Source of the DNA: Sulfurivirga caldicuralii
GTDB lineage: Bacteria; Pseudomonadota; Gammaproteobacteria; Thiomicrospirales; Thiomicrospiraceae
Length of the DNA: 64,000 nt
Direction of reading: 5' to 3'
NCBI RefSeq assembly: GCF_900141795.1
Contig: NZ_FSRE01000002.1
Coordinates: 372,001-436,000 of the forward strand
Of the stretch, positions 8,540-18,958 are shown in pieces. The number at the start of each line of letters is the position of its first letter. Position 1 is the first letter of the stretch. Made by a program: the position numbers and the translations under genes. The notes beneath the pieces are model-generated. The model was not told the DNA's origin. It did no database searches and saw only the letters and a program-made list of their open reading frames with translations.

Positions 8540-9214
8540 TCAATCATCGCACGAAATCCCCTTAGAGCGGATGATTTCGCACGCGGTGTGAATGACCTCG
8601 TCGACCGTCATCGAGCCCGTGTCAATTACGATGGCATCGCCTGCCGGTCGCAAGGGCGCAACGGGTCGATTGCGATCACGGGCATCCCGCGCTCGAATCT
8701 CTTCGATAATTTTAACAATGTTAGCATCGATCCCCTGTTCTTTCAACTGCTTATAGCGTCTTTCCGCGCGGATCTCTGGTGCGGCATCCAAAAATAGCTT
8801 CACGGTCGCGTTCGGAAACACCACAGTGCCCATATCCCGCCCATCGGCAATCAGGCCGGGCGGCTGCGCAAAATCCCGCTGACGTTGCAACAGTGCCTCG
8901 CGCACTTCGGGAATGGCGGCTACACGGGATGCAATCGCCGCCACTTCTTCGGTGCGAATGGCTTGGGTAATGTCATGCTCGCCATATAAGACCCGGCCCG
9001 CATCAAAGCGCACCGGCAGGCGACGCGCCAAGGCGACAACCGCAGCCACATCGCCGGGGTCAACGCCTTCATGCAGTACGCCCCACGCCAGCGCGCGGTA
9101 AATGGCGCCGCTGTCAAGAAAATGGAAACCGAGCTTTTGCACCAGCGCCTGCCCGAGCGTTCCCTTGCCCACGCCGCTTGGACCGTCAATGGCGATGATG
9201 GGGATGTCAGTCAT
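8540..9214 (-). CDS. cmk: cytidylate kinase
   Basis: Phosphorylates CMP and dCMP with ATP. The 224 residues start MTDIPIIAIDGPSGVGKGTLG with the P-loop at about residues 10-18; the ADGRDMGTVVFP segment near 120 and the RAERRYKQL lid follow. I chose the ATG at 9214, which overlaps the aroA stop by 8 bases; a longer in-frame version to 9295 lies entirely inside aroA and is rejected. aroA-cmk-rpsA is a widely conserved order. A terminator lies downstream. Confidence 0.97.
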   Translation of the reverse strand: MTDIPIIAIDGPSGVGKGTLGQALVQKLGFHFLDSGAIYRALAWGVLHEGVDPGDVAAVVALARRLPVRFDAGRVLYGEHDITQAIRTEEVAAIASRVAAIPEVREALLQRQRDFAQPPGLIADGRDMGTVVFPNATVKLFLDAAPEIRAERRYKQLKEQGIDANIVKIIEEIRARDARDRNRPVAPLRPAGDAIVIDTGSMTVDEVIHTACEIIRSKGISCDD

Positions 9215-10550
9215 GCTGCACCTCGATGTCCAGTCCGGCCTGACGGACCAGTTCCACAAAGGTGGGGAAGGAGGTGGCCACATTGGCGCAGTCATCGATC
9301 ACCACATTCGATGGCGCGCGCAACGCGGCAATGGCACTGGCCATGCTGATACGGTGATCATGGTGCGAGTCGATCACACCCTGCTGCGGCTGGAACGGCT
9401 TGCCACCGCGGATAATCATGCCATCCTCCGTGGGTTCAGCATCCACGCCCAGCGTATGCAACGCATCCGCCATGACCTGAATGCGGTCCGACTCCTTGAC
9501 GCGCAGCTCTTCTGCGCCGCGCAGCACGGTTGTACCCTCTGCAACCGCTGCAGCGACAAACAGCACGGGAAATTCGTCAATAGCCAGCGGCACCAGCTCG
9601 GGCGGGATTTCAATGCCTTTCAGTTGACTGCTGCGCACCCGAATGTCTGCCACCGGCTCACCACCTACGGTCTGCTCGTTCTCCAGGGTGATATCGGCGC
9701 CCATCAGCTTGAGTATGTCGATGACACCCGTGCGCGTCGGGTTGATGCCCACGTGCTCGATGACCAAGTCGGCATCCTCGGCAATGGCTGCACCCACCAT
9801 AAAGAAGGCCGCAGAAGAGATATCGCTGGGCACATCGATACGGGTACCCCTTAGGGTCCCGCCCCCTTTTAGACAGATGCGCGTGCGCATGGCATCCAGC
9901 TTTTCGGTGTGCACCTCGTAACCGAAACCACGCAACATGCGCTCGGTATGATCACGCGTGGGCGCCGGCTCGGTGACACAAGTTTCGCCCTGCGCATACA
10001 GACCTGCCAACAGGATGGCCGACTTTACCTGGGCGCTCGCCATGGGCAGGGTGTAGTCAATCCCGTGCAAGGCCTCGCCTACCGGATGGATATGCAGCGG
10101 CGGTGTGCCACCCGGCGCCGTTTCAATGTGCGCCCCCATCTGCCCCAGCGGATCCGTGACGCGTTTCATGGGGCGCTTGCTCAGGGAGGCGTCGCCGATC
10201 AACTCGCTTTCAAACGCCTGACCGGCAAGAATGCCCGCCATCAGGCGCATGGCCGTGCCCGAGTTGCCCATGTCCAGTGGCTTGCCCGGTGCCTTGAGCC
10301 CGCGCAGGCCCACGCCATGAATCACCACATGACCGTTATCCGGCCCTTCAATGGGAACGCCCATGTCTCGGAACGCCTGCAATGTAGCCAGGCTGTCGGC
10401 ACCTTCCAGAAAGCCGGTCACTTCGGTGGTCCCTTCCGCAATGGCGCCCAGCATGATACTGCGGTGGGAAATGGACTTGTCGCCGGGGACACGAATGCGG
10501 CCGTGCAGACGCCCGCCATGTTTGACGACAAAGCGTACGTTACTACTCAT
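9207..10550 (-). CDS. aroA: 3-phosphoshikimate 1-carboxyvinyltransferase (EPSP synthase)
   Basis: Sixth step of the shikimate pathway: joins shikimate 3-phosphate and phosphoenolpyruvate. The 447 residues start MSSNVRFVVKHGGRLHG at the ATG at 10550; the upstream TTG adds four residues only. Signatures include GDKSISHRS at about residue 25 and LDMGNSGTAMRLM near 97, with the catalytic-type IDEFPVL and KESDRI segments in the second half. It follows tyrA after an 8-base gap and overlaps cmk. In several Pseudomonas-like genomes tyrA and aroA are fused; here they are separate genes. Confidence 0.97.
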   Translation of the reverse strand: MSSNVRFVVKHGGRLHGRIRVPGDKSISHRSIMLGAIAEGTTEVTGFLEGADSLATLQAFRDMGVPIEGPDNGHVVIHGVGLRGLKAPGKPLDMGNSGTAMRLMAGILAGQAFESELIGDASLSKRPMKRVTDPLGQMGAHIETAPGGTPPLHIHPVGEALHGIDYTLPMASAQVKSAILLAGLYAQGETCVTEPAPTRDHTERMLRGFGYEVHTEKLDAMRTRICLKGGGTLRGTRIDVPSDISSAAFFMVGAAIAEDADLVIEHVGINPTRTGVIDILKLMGADITLENEQTVGGEPVADIRVRSSQLKGIEIPPELVPLAIDEFPVLFVAAAVAEGTTVLRGAEELRVKESDRIQVMADALHTLGVDAEPTEDGMIIRGGKPFQPQQGVIDSHHDHRISMASAIAALRAPSNVVIDDCANVATSFPTFVELVRQAGLDIEVQHD

Positions 10551-10558
10551 ACTCAATC

Positions 10559-11431
10559 TCAACTCTTTTTGACAATATGTTGATCCCGTGCGGTTTTTGC
10601 GGCGCTAAACAGCTCGTGCAGGGCCGACTGATCATGCCGTTCCACCGCCTCAATCATGCGATCCAGCTCCTGCCGGTAGTTCTTCAACCACTTGGCGATG
10701 GCGGGCGCATTGGCCTCGGCAATGTCGCGCCACATCACCGGATCACTGGAGGCGATACGGGTAAAGTCGCGGAAGCCACCGGCCGTGTATTTGAACACAT
10801 TGCCCAGCTCCGGATGGTCGTTAAGCAGATCCACCAGCAGGTAAGCCAAAAGGTGAGGCAGATGACTGGTGGCGGCAAAGACCTCGTCGTGGTACTGCGG
10901 CCTCATGATTTCCACGCAGGCGCCCACGCTTTTCCACATCTGCTCGACCGTTTCCGTGGCAGCGGTATCGGTTTCATCCACCGGGGTCAGGATAACGCGG
11001 TGATCCTCGTACAGCGATGCTTCGGCCGCGCCCACGCCGCTCAATTCCTTGCCCGCAATCGGGTGGCCCGGCACCAGCCGGGGCGGCACGACGCCAAAGG
11101 CTTTCTGCGCCTGCTCGATGACATACCCCTTGGCACTGCCCCCGTCGGTAATGATGAGGTTTTCCGGCAGCGTCAGAGTGGCCAGCTGGCTGAACACGGC
11201 CGGAAAGGCCCCCAGCGGTGTGGCCACGAAAACAAGATCTGCCTGATCAATGCTCTGCTGATCCAGCGCCGTGCTGCCATGATCGATGACACCGCGCTGC
11301 TGCGCCAGCGCCAGCGTATCCGGTGAGCGACTGATGCCCACAATCTCTTTCACCAGTCCGCGGGACTTGAGCGCCAGCGCAAGTGAGCCGCCAATCAGCC
11401 CGACGCCCATGATAACCACGCGCTTAAACAT
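10559..11431 (-). CDS. tyrA: prephenate (or arogenate) dehydrogenase
   Basis: NAD(P)-dependent oxidative decarboxylation in tyrosine synthesis. It has 290 aa starting MFKRVVIMGVGLIGGSLA, with the nucleotide fold GxGxxG at residues 8-13. The catalytic-site histidine region LVPGHPIAGKELSG lies near 120. It has no chorismate mutase domain, unlike E. coli TyrA, consistent with the mutase being in PheA. The start at 11431 overlaps hisC by 8 bases; a longer frame to 11515 is inside hisC. NAD versus NADP and prephenate versus arogenate preference cannot be read from the sequence. Confidence 0.94.
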   Translation of the reverse strand: MFKRVVIMGVGLIGGSLALALKSRGLVKEIVGISRSPDTLALAQQRGVIDHGSTALDQQSIDQADLVFVATPLGAFPAVFSQLATLTLPENLIITDGGSAKGYVIEQAQKAFGVVPPRLVPGHPIAGKELSGVGAAEASLYEDHRVILTPVDETDTAATETVEQMWKSVGACVEIMRPQYHDEVFAATSHLPHLLAYLLVDLLNDHPELGNVFKYTAGGFRDFTRIASSDPVMWRDIAEANAPAIAKWLKNYRQELDRMIEAVERHDQSALHELFSAAKTARDQHIVKKS

Positions 11432-12521
11432 GCAAAATCGTCTCCAGTGCTTCCGCAAGGTGCGCCTGCTCCTCGGGCGTTCCCGTGGAGATGCGCAGCC
11501 ACTGTGCCATGCCATAGCCCGCCAGCGGCCGCACGATAACGCCCTGTTTCAGCAGCGCATTATTTACCGCATTCGCTTCGGGGCCAAAGTGGACCGTAAG
11601 GAAATTGCCATACGCCGGCAGCGTCTCTAAAGCAAATCGATCTGCCGTCGCTTTCAGCTCAGCCAGTGCCTCTCTGTTGTAAGCCACGCTGCGCTGCACG
11701 AACGCCTGATCGTCCAGTGCGGCCATGGCCGCCAGCTGGGCAAAATGGCTGGTATTGAACGGCTCGCGCACCCGGTTCAGATAATCAGCAATCTCGGGCC
11801 GGGCCAGCAGATAGCCAATGCGCAGGCTGGCTAGTCCATACACCTTGGAAAAGGTGCGCGTCACCACAAGATTGGCATACCGATCCAGCAGCTGTGAGCC
11901 ATCCAGTTTGTCGGAGTGCGAAACAAATTCGAAATAGGCCTCGTCCAACACCACCAGCACCCGCTCCGGCACGGCCTGCATGAAGCGCTCGAATTCTGAA
12001 CGGCCGAAATAGGTGCCAGTGGGGTTATTGGGGTTGGCCAGGAAGATCAGCCGGGTTCGATTGGTGACGGCAGCCGCCATGGCATCCAGGTCATGAGCAA
12101 AACCCTCACTGGATGGCACGACCACACCCGTTGCACCGGCAGCCCGCGTGCTCAGCGGATAGACGGCAAAGGCATGCTGATCATAGATCACTTCGTCACC
12201 CGGCCCGGCAAACGCTCGTACCACCAGCTCGAGCACTTCGTTCGAGCCGTTGCCCACAACGATCATCTCAGGCTCGACCGAATGGAAGGCGGCCAGCCGT
12301 CGCTTTAGTGCATAGGCGCTGCCATCGGGATAGCGGGCGATTTCCTGAGATGCCTTTTCCAGTGCCGAGATGACCTGAGGACTGGCACCCAGCGGATTTT
12401 CGTTGGATGCCAGTTTCGAAACCCGCGTCAACCCCAGCTCACGCTGCAGTTCTTCAATGGGCTTGCCGGGCTGATAGGGAATCAGCTGCTCAACCTGAGG
12501 CAGAGGGCGAATACCTGTCAT
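11424..12521 (-). CDS. hisC: histidinol-phosphate aminotransferase, aromatic-operon type
   Basis: Class I/II PLP aminotransferase of 365 aa. The PLP lysine is in TRTFSKVYGLA at about residue 220, with SNENPLG near the N-terminus and NPNNPTGT near 160. It lies between pheA and tyrA rather than in a his operon. Such hisC2-type genes are thought to serve both histidinol phosphate and aromatic (phenylpyruvate or hydroxyphenylpyruvate) transamination; that role is inferred from context. It is separated from pheA by 8 bases. Confidence 0.93.
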   Translation of the reverse strand: MTGIRPLPQVEQLIPYQPGKPIEELQRELGLTRVSKLASNENPLGASPQVISALEKASQEIARYPDGSAYALKRRLAAFHSVEPEMIVVGNGSNEVLELVVRAFAGPGDEVIYDQHAFAVYPLSTRAAGATGVVVPSSEGFAHDLDAMAAAVTNRTRLIFLANPNNPTGTYFGRSEFERFMQAVPERVLVVLDEAYFEFVSHSDKLDGSQLLDRYANLVVTRTFSKVYGLASLRIGYLLARPEIADYLNRVREPFNTSHFAQLAAMAALDDQAFVQRSVAYNREALAELKATADRFALETLPAYGNFLTVHFGPEANAVNNALLKQGVIVRPLAGYGMAQWLRISTGTPEEQAHLAEALETILHV

Positions 12522-12529
12522 GCAACCCC

Positions 12530-13627
12530 CTACTTCAGCGGTGAGATGGGATAGCTGCCCAGCAGTTTGAACCAGGCGGCACGCTCGGCGACAGCTTCCA
12601 GGGTGTCACGCACCTTCGAGTCCTTCTGGTGGCCGAGCACATCGATAAAAAAGAGATAGTCCCATGTCTTGTGCTGGGCCGGGCGCGAAATAATGCGCGT
12701 CATGCTGATGCCCTGTTCGGCGAAAGGCTCAAGAGCGTGCAACAGCGCCCCCGACTTGTTGGGTACGGTCATGATCAACGCGGTCTTGTCTTCGCCGCTC
12801 GGTTCGGTGGCTTCGTGCCCCATCACCCAGAACTTGGTGGTGTTCTGACGGTTGTCCTCGATATGCTTTTCCAGCACCCGCAGGGTGTAGATCTGTGCCG
12901 CCTGCTCGGATGCAATCGCGGCCCATTGCGGATTCTGCTGCGCCAGCTGTGCGGCGCGGGCATTGGATTCCACCGCTTCCAGTTCCGCGTGGGGCAGGTT
13001 GTTCTGCAACCAGGTACGGCACTGCGCCAGCGCCTGTGCATGCGCCACCACCTTGCGCACCTTGTCCAAGCTGCCGGCGTTGGAGAGCAGGCAGTGGTGA
13101 ATGGGCAGATCCAGTTCGCCACACACCTGCAGCGGCGTATCAATCAGGCAGTTCTGCGTGGCCGACACCACGCCTTCAGTGGAGTTTTCCACTGGCACGA
13201 CGCCGTAATTGGCTTCCTTGCGTTCTACCGCCTTGAACACGTCTTCGATACTGGAAACGGCGTAGGGATGGACAAAGGAGCCAAACTGCTTGAGCACTGC
13301 GGCATGGGAATAGCTGCCTTCCGGCCCGAGGTAGGCGATGCGCAGCGGCTGCTCCAGCGCCAGACAGGCGGACATGATTTCACGGAACAGTCGCGCCATG
13401 TCTTCAGCCGGCAGGCTGCCGTCATTGCGCTCAATCACGCGGCGCAGCACCTGCGCTTCCCGTTCCGGTCGATAGAACACAGCGTCCACCTGGCCGCCAT
13501 TGGTCTTGATGCGTGCCACCTCCTTGGCCAGGCGGGCACGCTGACTGATCAGCTGCTGAATCTGCGCATCAATGGCATCGATCTGGTCGCGGATTTCAAG
13601 CAGGGGTTGTTCGGTTGTCTGTGTCAT
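12530..13627 (-). CDS. pheA: bifunctional chorismate mutase/prephenate dehydratase (P-protein)
   Basis: Converts chorismate to prephenate and then phenylpyruvate. Residues 1-90 are an AroQ-type chorismate mutase (LLEIRDQIDAIDAQIQQLIS), about 95-275 the dehydratase (AYLGPEGSYSHAA, VPVENSTEGVV, NTTKFWVMG where TRF is usual), and about 285-360 an ACT domain (KSGALLHALEPFAEQGISM) for phenylalanine feedback. Length 365 is normal. There is no ribosome binding site, but TTGCAA...TATAGA is placed so that transcription would begin at or near the ATG, so it may be leaderless. No phenylalanine-rich attenuator peptide is visible upstream. Confidence 0.96.
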   Translation of the reverse strand: MTQTTEQPLLEIRDQIDAIDAQIQQLISQRARLAKEVARIKTNGGQVDAVFYRPEREAQVLRRVIERNDGSLPAEDMARLFREIMSACLALEQPLRIAYLGPEGSYSHAAVLKQFGSFVHPYAVSSIEDVFKAVERKEANYGVVPVENSTEGVVSATQNCLIDTPLQVCGELDLPIHHCLLSNAGSLDKVRKVVAHAQALAQCRTWLQNNLPHAELEAVESNARAAQLAQQNPQWAAIASEQAAQIYTLRVLEKHIEDNRQNTTKFWVMGHEATEPSGEDKTALIMTVPNKSGALLHALEPFAEQGISMTRIISRPAQHKTWDYLFFIDVLGHQKDSKVRDTLEAVAERAAWFKLLGSYPISPLK

Positions 13628-13662
13628 GTTGTTCTATAACTGTATCGCTTATCACCTTGCAA
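13628..13662 (-). promoter_or_regulatory. putative pheA promoter, leaderless geometry
   Basis: On the minus strand TTGCAA (13662-13657) is followed after 18 bases by TATAGA (13638-13633), ending 5 bases before the pheA ATG. Confidence 0.45.
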
Positions 13663-13762
13663 ACGCCTTCATCTTCCACGAAGACATCAAGAATGCACTC
13701 TCAAGAAAGTTTTCCGAGCGCAATGGCTTCCAGCGCATGCTTCGAAAATGATCATGGCTGAC

Positions 13763-14944
13763 TCAATGGCACACCCGAACTGAGCGCACACCCTGCAGTG
13801 CCTGCAGATGCCGCAGATGATCCGGCTCCACGGTTCCAGACACATCAATCAGGGTGTAGGCCAGCGCATTGCGCGACTTGTTGACCATGTCCTCAATATT
13901 CAGCTTCGCTTCGCCCAGCACCTGCGTCATGGCCGCGATCATGCCGGCGTCGTTGTCATTGACAATCGCCAGCCGCTGCAGACCGGCTGGGACAGGGCCC
14001 AGCTCCACCGGCGGCAGATTGACCGAATTGTGCACCGTGCCCTGTTCCAGAAAGGCGCGCACTTCTTCAGCCGCCATGACGGCGCAGTTTTCCTCGGCTT
14101 CCTGTGTGGACGCCCCGAGATGCGGAAGCGAAATGCACCCGCGCACACCCTGAAGCGCAGGTGTCGGGAAATCGTTCACATAGGCTGCAAGGCGCTCGTG
14201 CATCAGGGCATCGCGCACGGCTTCTGCATCCACGATTTCGCCACGGGAAAAGTTGAGCAGACTGGCAGTAGGCTTCATCAGTCCAAGTCGGGCTGCGTCG
14301 ATAAGATGATGTGTCGCCGGCAACAGCGGCACATGCAAACTGACGAAATCACTCTGCTGCAGGAGTTCTTCCAGACTCAGCGCCTGCACCACCCGACTGT
14401 TGAGCTGCCAGGCCGCGCGCACGGAAATGGCCGGGTCAAAGCCCACCACACGCATGCCCAGTTCTACGGCCGCGTTGGCCACGCGCACACCAATGGCGCC
14501 CAGACCGATCACCCCCAGTGTCTTGCCGGCAAGCTCTACACCGCGGAACTGCTTCTTGGCCGCCTCGACCGTTTCTGAAAACGCGTTTTCAGGCACGTCC
14601 AGGTTTTCCACGAAGCGGTGCGCTTCGCATATGTGTCGGGCCGCCAGAAACAGACCCGCGAGGGTGAGCTCCTTCACGGCATTGGCATTGGCGCCGGGCG
14701 TGTTGAAAACGCCCACGCCCCGCAGCGACAGCGTTTCCACAGGAATATTGTTGACCCCCGCGCCTGCCCGCGCCACCACCTTGAGTCGGTTGCCGAAGGG
14801 GAAGTCATGCAGATCAGCGGAGCGCAGCAGAATGGCGTCCGGATTTTCCAGTGACGGCCCCACCTCGTACTTCTCCGGCGGCAGGTGCGCCAGCCCCTTG
14901 GGCGAGATGGTGTTCAACGTCAGAACACGGTATTTGCTCAGCAT
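13763..14944 (-). CDS. serA: D-3-phosphoglycerate dehydrogenase
   Basis: First committed step of serine synthesis, oxidising 3-phosphoglycerate with NAD. The 393 residues comprise a substrate/NAD core with GKTLGVIGLGAIGVRVANAA at about 135-155 and the LPHLGASTQEAEENCA segment containing the catalytic histidine, followed by a C-terminal ACT domain (RLAIVNDNDAGMIAAMTQV) for serine control. I chose the ATG at 14944 (MLSKYRVLTLN). An open frame continues to 15049, but that extension is translation of the G-rich repeat and is not family sequence. It lies directly after serC in the pathway. Confidence 0.96.
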   Translation of the reverse strand: MLSKYRVLTLNTISPKGLAHLPPEKYEVGPSLENPDAILLRSADLHDFPFGNRLKVVARAGAGVNNIPVETLSLRGVGVFNTPGANANAVKELTLAGLFLAARHICEAHRFVENLDVPENAFSETVEAAKKQFRGVELAGKTLGVIGLGAIGVRVANAAVELGMRVVGFDPAISVRAAWQLNSRVVQALSLEELLQQSDFVSLHVPLLPATHHLIDAARLGLMKPTASLLNFSRGEIVDAEAVRDALMHERLAAYVNDFPTPALQGVRGCISLPHLGASTQEAEENCAVMAAEEVRAFLEQGTVHNSVNLPPVELGPVPAGLQRLAIVNDNDAGMIAAMTQVLGEAKLNIEDMVNKSRNALAYTLIDVSGTVEPDHLRHLQALQGVRSVRVCH

Positions 14945-14960
14945 GACACTCCGTTCAGAA

Positions 14961-15016
14961 GGGGGGGTCCCCGACTTTTTTACAGACTCAAAAAATGCGC
15001 TGTCGCGGAAAGGCGC
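14961..15016 (+). repeat. G-rich short interspersed repeat, copy 2
   Basis: Core GGGGGTCCCCGACTTTTT at 14963-14980 with two extra leading G, then CGCGGAAAGGC as in copy 1. It fills most of the 85-base gap between serC and serA and, read on the minus strand, creates a spurious N-terminal extension of serA. Confidence 0.8.
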
Positions 15017-15029
15017 CGCAGAGGGCCTT

Positions 15030-16100
15030 TCAGCCATATTTGCGTTCAAAATCCTTCATGAAGGCAATCAGTGCATCCACACCCTCTTCCGGCATGGCAT
15101 TGTAGATGGATGCACGCATGCCGCCAACGAGGCGATGCCCCTTGAGGTATTTCAGGCCGGCCGCATCGGACTCTTTCAGGAAGGCCTGATCCAGCTCCGG
15201 CTTTGCCAGCGTAAAGGGCACATTCATGATGGAGCGATCCTGCGGACGCACCGGGTTGTGGTAGAAGTCCGAGCTGTCGATAAAGTCGTACAACTTCTTC
15301 GCCTTGCGGCGGTTCACTTCACCAATTGCTTCAAGGCCACCCTTGCGCTTCAGCCACTTGAACACCAGCCCGGCCATATACCAGCTGTAGGTGGGCGGTG
15401 TGTTGTACATGGAGTCGTTATCCGCCTGCGTTTTCCAGTCCAGCAGCACGGGGGTCTCGGGGCGGGCATGGCCGATCAGATCTTCACGCACGATCACGAT
15501 ACCCAGCCCGGAGGGGCCGATATTCTTCTGCGCACCGGCGTAGATCATGCCGAAACGGCTTACATCCAGCGGTTCGGAAAGAATGCAGGAGGACATGTCC
15601 GCAATCAGCGGCTTGTCCCCCACTTCCGGAATGAAGTGGAACTGCAGGCCGCCAATGGTTTCATTGGGCGTGTAATGCACATATTTGGCGTTATCAGACA
15701 GTTGCCACGTGCTTGGATCCGGAATTGCTGTGGTGTGTTCGGCCACCACATTGACATTGGCGAAACGGCCTGCCTCGGTTAGTGCCTTTTTCGACCACAC
15801 ACCGGTATTGAAATAGTCCACCGTGTCGCCCGGCTGGGTCAGATTGAGCGGGATGGCGGAAAACTGCATGGAGGCGCCACCGTGCAGAAACAGCACCTTG
15901 TAGTTGTCGGGAATGCCCATCAGATCGCGCAGATCATGCTCGGCTTCTTCGGCTACGACAGAAAACTCCTTGCCACGGTGACTGACTTCCATAATGGACA
16001 TGCCTGTGCCATGCCAGTCGAGAAACTCTGCCTGTGCCTCCTCCATAACCTCTGTCGGGAGCATGGCCGGCCCCGCACTGAAATTGAATACGCGTGTCAT
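15030..16100 (-). CDS. serC: phosphoserine aminotransferase
   Basis: PLP enzyme for the second step of serine synthesis, also used in pyridoxine synthesis. The 356 residues start [18 protein letters not shown]; the PLP lysine is in [12 protein letters not shown] near residue 192. It overlaps the 3' end of gyrA by 4 bases and is followed by serA, so two consecutive pathway enzymes are adjacent. gyrA-serC linkage is standard in Gammaproteobacteria. Confidence 0.97.
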   Translation of the reverse strand: MTRVFNFSAGPAMLPTEVMEEAQAEFLDWHGTGMSIMEVSHRGKEFSVVAEEAEHDLRDLMGIPDNYKVLFLHGGASMQFSAIPLNLTQPGDTVDYFNTGVWSKKALTEAGRFANVNVVAEHTTAIPDPSTWQLSDNAKYVHYTPNETIGGLQFHFIPEVGDKPLIADMSSCILSEPLDVSRFGMIYAGAQKNIGPSGLGIVIVREDLIGHARPETPVLLDWKTQADNDSMYNTPPTYSWYMAGLVFKWLKRKGGLEAIGEVNRRKAKKLYDFIDSSDFYHNPVRPQDRSIMNVPFTLAKPELDQAFLKESDAAGLKYLKGHRLVGGMRASIYNAMPEEGVDALIAFMKDFERKYG

Positions 16101-18682
16101 TCGCTTGCTTCCTGTTGTTCTGTTGTTTCGGTTTGTGGTTCTTCGTCTTCTTCGCCTGCTTCAACCTTGGCCACATCCACCAGCTGCTCGCCTTCGCCCA
16201 GATTGATCAGCTTGACACCCTGCGTATTGCGCCCCACCACCGAGATTTCGGCGACCGGCGTGCGCACCAGCGTGCCACGGTTGGTAATCAGCACCACTTC
16301 GTCTTCCGGGGTCACGGTCACGGCCGCTACCACCGAACCATTGCGCTCGGTAGTCTTGATGGAGATGACGCCCTGCCCGCCGCGGTGAATCTTGGAGTAG
16401 TCCTCCACCGGGGTGCACTTGCCATAGCCGTTGGCGGTCGCGGTCAGAATCAGGGTGCCGGGTTGGACGATTTCCATGCTCACGATATGCTGGCCTTCCG
16501 GTAGGCGCATACCGCGCACGCCCCGGGCAGTCCGACCCATGACGCGCACCTCGTCTTCGTCGAAGCGTATCGCCTTGCCGCCGGAGGAGAACAGCATGAT
16601 TTCACGGCTGCCGTCGGTCAGCTCGGTGTCCACCAGCGCATCCCCTTCCACCAGATCGATGGCGATAATGCCGTTGCTGCGCGGTCGGGAGAAGTCTTCC
16701 AGCGCCACGCGCTTGACGGTGCCATTGCGTGTGGCCATGACCACATAACCGCCCTTTTCGAAATCGCTGACCGGCAGAATGGTGGTGATACGCTCTCCCT
16801 CTTCCAACGGCAACACATTCACGATGGGCTTGCCGCGGGCATTGCGCCCGGCCATGGGCAGCTGCCAGGTCTTCTGCCAGTACACCTTGCCGCGATCGGA
16901 GAAGAACAGCAGCCAGTCGTGACTGCTCGCCACCACCAGCACGCTGGCCTCGTCCTCTTCCTTCATCTGCGTGGCCGACTTGCCACGCCCGCCGCGATGC
17001 TGGGCACGATAGTCGCTCAGCGGCTGCGTCTTGATATAGCCGCCGCGTGACAGGGTGACAATACGCTCTTCCACCGCAATCAGGTCTTCGTCGTCCAGAT
17101 CCTGGTGATTGACGTCGATTTCGGTGCGGCGCTCGTCGCCGTAATGGGTGCGAATTTCCACCAGCTCTGCGCGAATGACCTCGGTGAGCCGTTGCGGACT
17201 GCGCAGAATGTGCAGGTATTCGCCAATCTTGTCGATTAGGCCGCGGTACTCGTCGAGGATCTTGTCCTGCTCCAGGCCGGTAAGACGATGCAGGCGCATG
17301 TCCAGAATGGCCTGGGCCTGCTGCGGCGACAGGCGATAGCTGCTTTCGCTCACCAGACCATAGCTTTCCGGCAGATCCTCCGGGCGGGTATCATCGGTTT
17401 CGACACGCTCCAGCAGCGCCAGCACATGGCCCGCATTCCACTCGCGGGCCAGCATGCGCTCCTTGGCATCCGCCGGTGTGGGCGCGGACTTGATCAGCTC
17501 GATCATTTCATCAATATTGGACAGCGCCACCGCCAGACCTTCCAGCAGGTGAGCCTTTTCGCGTGCCTTGCGCAGATCGTAGATGGTGCGACGGGTGACC
17601 ACTTCCCGACGGTGACGCAGGAAGGCCTGAATGATCTCCTTCAGGTTCAGCAGTTTGGGCTGGCCGTCGATGAGCGCCACCATGTTGATGCCGAAGACGG
17701 TCTGCAGGGCAGTAAGCTTGTACAGCTGATTGAGCAGTACATCGGCCACCACATCCTTGCGCAGCTCAATCACGATGCGCATGCCTTCCTTGTCCGACTC
17801 GTCACGCAGGCCGGTAATACCCTCGATCTTTTTCTCCTTGACCAGTTCGGCGATGCGCTCGATCAGCTTGGCCTTGTTGACCTGGTAGGGAATTTCCGTG
17901 ACGACAAGCGCCTGCTTGCCGGACTTGTCCAGTTGCTCCACATGAGCGCGGGCGCGGATCTGCACACGGCCACGGCCGGTTTCATAGGCTTCACGAATGC
18001 CGCGGGTGCCGTTGATGATTGCGCCGGTGGGGAAATCCGGACCTGGCAAATGCTCGACCAGCTCTGAAACTTCCGCATCCGGGTTGTCCAGCAAATGCAG
18101 GCAGGCATTGACGGTTTCGGTCAGGTTATGAGGCGGGATATTGGTAGCCATGCCCACTGCGATCCCGGCCGAACCGTTGATAAGCAGGTTGGGAATACGT
18201 GTCGGCAGCACCACCGGCTCCTTTTCGGAGCCGTCGTAGTTGGGCGCAAAATCCACCGTTTCCTTCTCGATATCCGCCAGCATTTCATGGGCGATACGTG
18301 CCATGCGGATCTCGGTATAACGCATGGCCGCCGGCGCATCACCGTCGATGGAACCGAAGTTCCCCTGCCCGTCGATAAGCGGGTAACGCATGGAAAACGG
18401 TTGCGCCATGCGCACGATAGTGTCGTACACCGCAGAATCACCGTGCGGGTGATACTTACCAATCACATCACCGACGATACGGGCCGATTTCTTGTAGGGG
18501 CGGTTCCAGCTGTTGCCCAGCTCATGCATGGCGTAGAGCACGCGACGATGCACCGGCTTGAGACCGTCGCGCACGTCGGGCAGCGCGCGGCCGATAATGA
18601 CGCTCATGGCATAGCTGAGGTAGGATTGCTTCATCTCCTCTTCGAGGGAGACCGGGATGATTTCGCGGGCGAATTCGCTCAT
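16097..18682 (-). CDS. gyrA: DNA gyrase subunit A
   Basis: DNA breakage-reunion subunit of gyrase, which introduces negative supercoils. The 861 residues include the active-site tyrosine in AAMRYTE at about 122 and the [17 protein letters not shown], in which the positions equivalent to E. coli S83 and D87 are the susceptible residues. The C-terminal beta-pinwheel starts with a GyrA-box variant, QHRGGRG (usually QRRGGKG), near residue 555, and the tail is acidic. A perfect TATAAT lies about 36 bases upstream of the start. It heads the serC-serA run. Confidence 0.98.
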   Translation of the reverse strand: MSEFAREIIPVSLEEEMKQSYLSYAMSVIIGRALPDVRDGLKPVHRRVLYAMHELGNSWNRPYKKSARIVGDVIGKYHPHGDSAVYDTIVRMAQPFSMRYPLIDGQGNFGSIDGDAPAAMRYTEIRMARIAHEMLADIEKETVDFAPNYDGSEKEPVVLPTRIPNLLINGSAGIAVGMATNIPPHNLTETVNACLHLLDNPDAEVSELVEHLPGPDFPTGAIINGTRGIREAYETGRGRVQIRARAHVEQLDKSGKQALVVTEIPYQVNKAKLIERIAELVKEKKIEGITGLRDESDKEGMRIVIELRKDVVADVLLNQLYKLTALQTVFGINMVALIDGQPKLLNLKEIIQAFLRHRREVVTRRTIYDLRKAREKAHLLEGLAVALSNIDEMIELIKSAPTPADAKERMLAREWNAGHVLALLERVETDDTRPEDLPESYGLVSESSYRLSPQQAQAILDMRLHRLTGLEQDKILDEYRGLIDKIGEYLHILRSPQRLTEVIRAELVEIRTHYGDERRTEIDVNHQDLDDEDLIAVEERIVTLSRGGYIKTQPLSDYRAQHRGGRGKSATQMKEEDEASVLVVASSHDWLLFFSDRGKVYWQKTWQLPMAGRNARGKPIVNVLPLEEGERITTILPVSDFEKGGYVVMATRNGTVKRVALEDFSRPRSNGIIAIDLVEGDALVDTELTDGSREIMLFSSGGKAIRFDEDEVRVMGRTARGVRGMRLPEGQHIVSMEIVQPGTLILTATANGYGKCTPVEDYSKIHRGGQGVISIKTTERNGSVVAAVTVTPEDEVVLITNRGTLVRTPVAEISVVGRNTQGVKLINLGEGEQLVDVAKVEAGEEDEEPQTETTEQQEASE

Positions 18683-18958
18683 ACTGCGCTCTGAGATGCT
18701 GTGTTTTTGAAGCTGGCATTATAGCACCTCTCCTCCAAGCCTCTTAATGCACTCGCGTTGCAGGCGGCAGCAAGGCGCAAACCGCAGCTTTGGTGACCCT
18801 GCCATCAAACAAAGAAACGCCCGGGAGCACCCCGCCCACCGCAACCGGCGATTTGGACTCAGGACTGCATCAGGTCTCGCTTACAGGGCGTTACCATGCC
18901 ACGCTCGTCCCGCTTTGCCTTGAGCCCAAATAGCCACTGTCACGATCGTTCAGAGGTT
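18683..18958. other. gyrA-ubiG divergent intergenic region
   Basis: The 332-base gap between the divergent gyrA and ubiG genes holds the promoters of both. Its middle part (about 18730-18900) shows no supported gene; the open frames there are arginine-rich and without ribosome binding sites. The right part (18911-18970) is a diverged relative of the palindrome found upstream of purB. Confidence 0.6.
18718..18723 (-). promoter_or_regulatory. gyrA promoter -10 box
   Basis: Perfect TATAAT on the minus strand, about 36 bases before the gyrA ATG. The -35 is weak (TTAAGA at 18 bases), as in supercoiling-sensitive gyr promoters of other bacteria. Confidence 0.6.

Noticed and set aside
9850-9875. 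GGGTCCC-like sequence in aroA as another repeat copy
   Set aside because: Only GGGTCCC is shared; the GACTTTTT part is missing and the protein sequence is ordinary AroA.
13628-13762. Leader peptide for pheA attenuation
   Set aside because: Small open frames exist, but none is rich in phenylalanine codons and there is no terminator hairpin before pheA.
14945-15049. 35-residue N-terminal extension of serA
   Set aside because: It is translated repeat sequence; the family start is MLSKYRV at 14944.
18724-18958. Open frames in the gyrA-ubiG gap
   Set aside because: Arginine-rich, without ribosome binding site, and overlapping promoter and repeat sequences.
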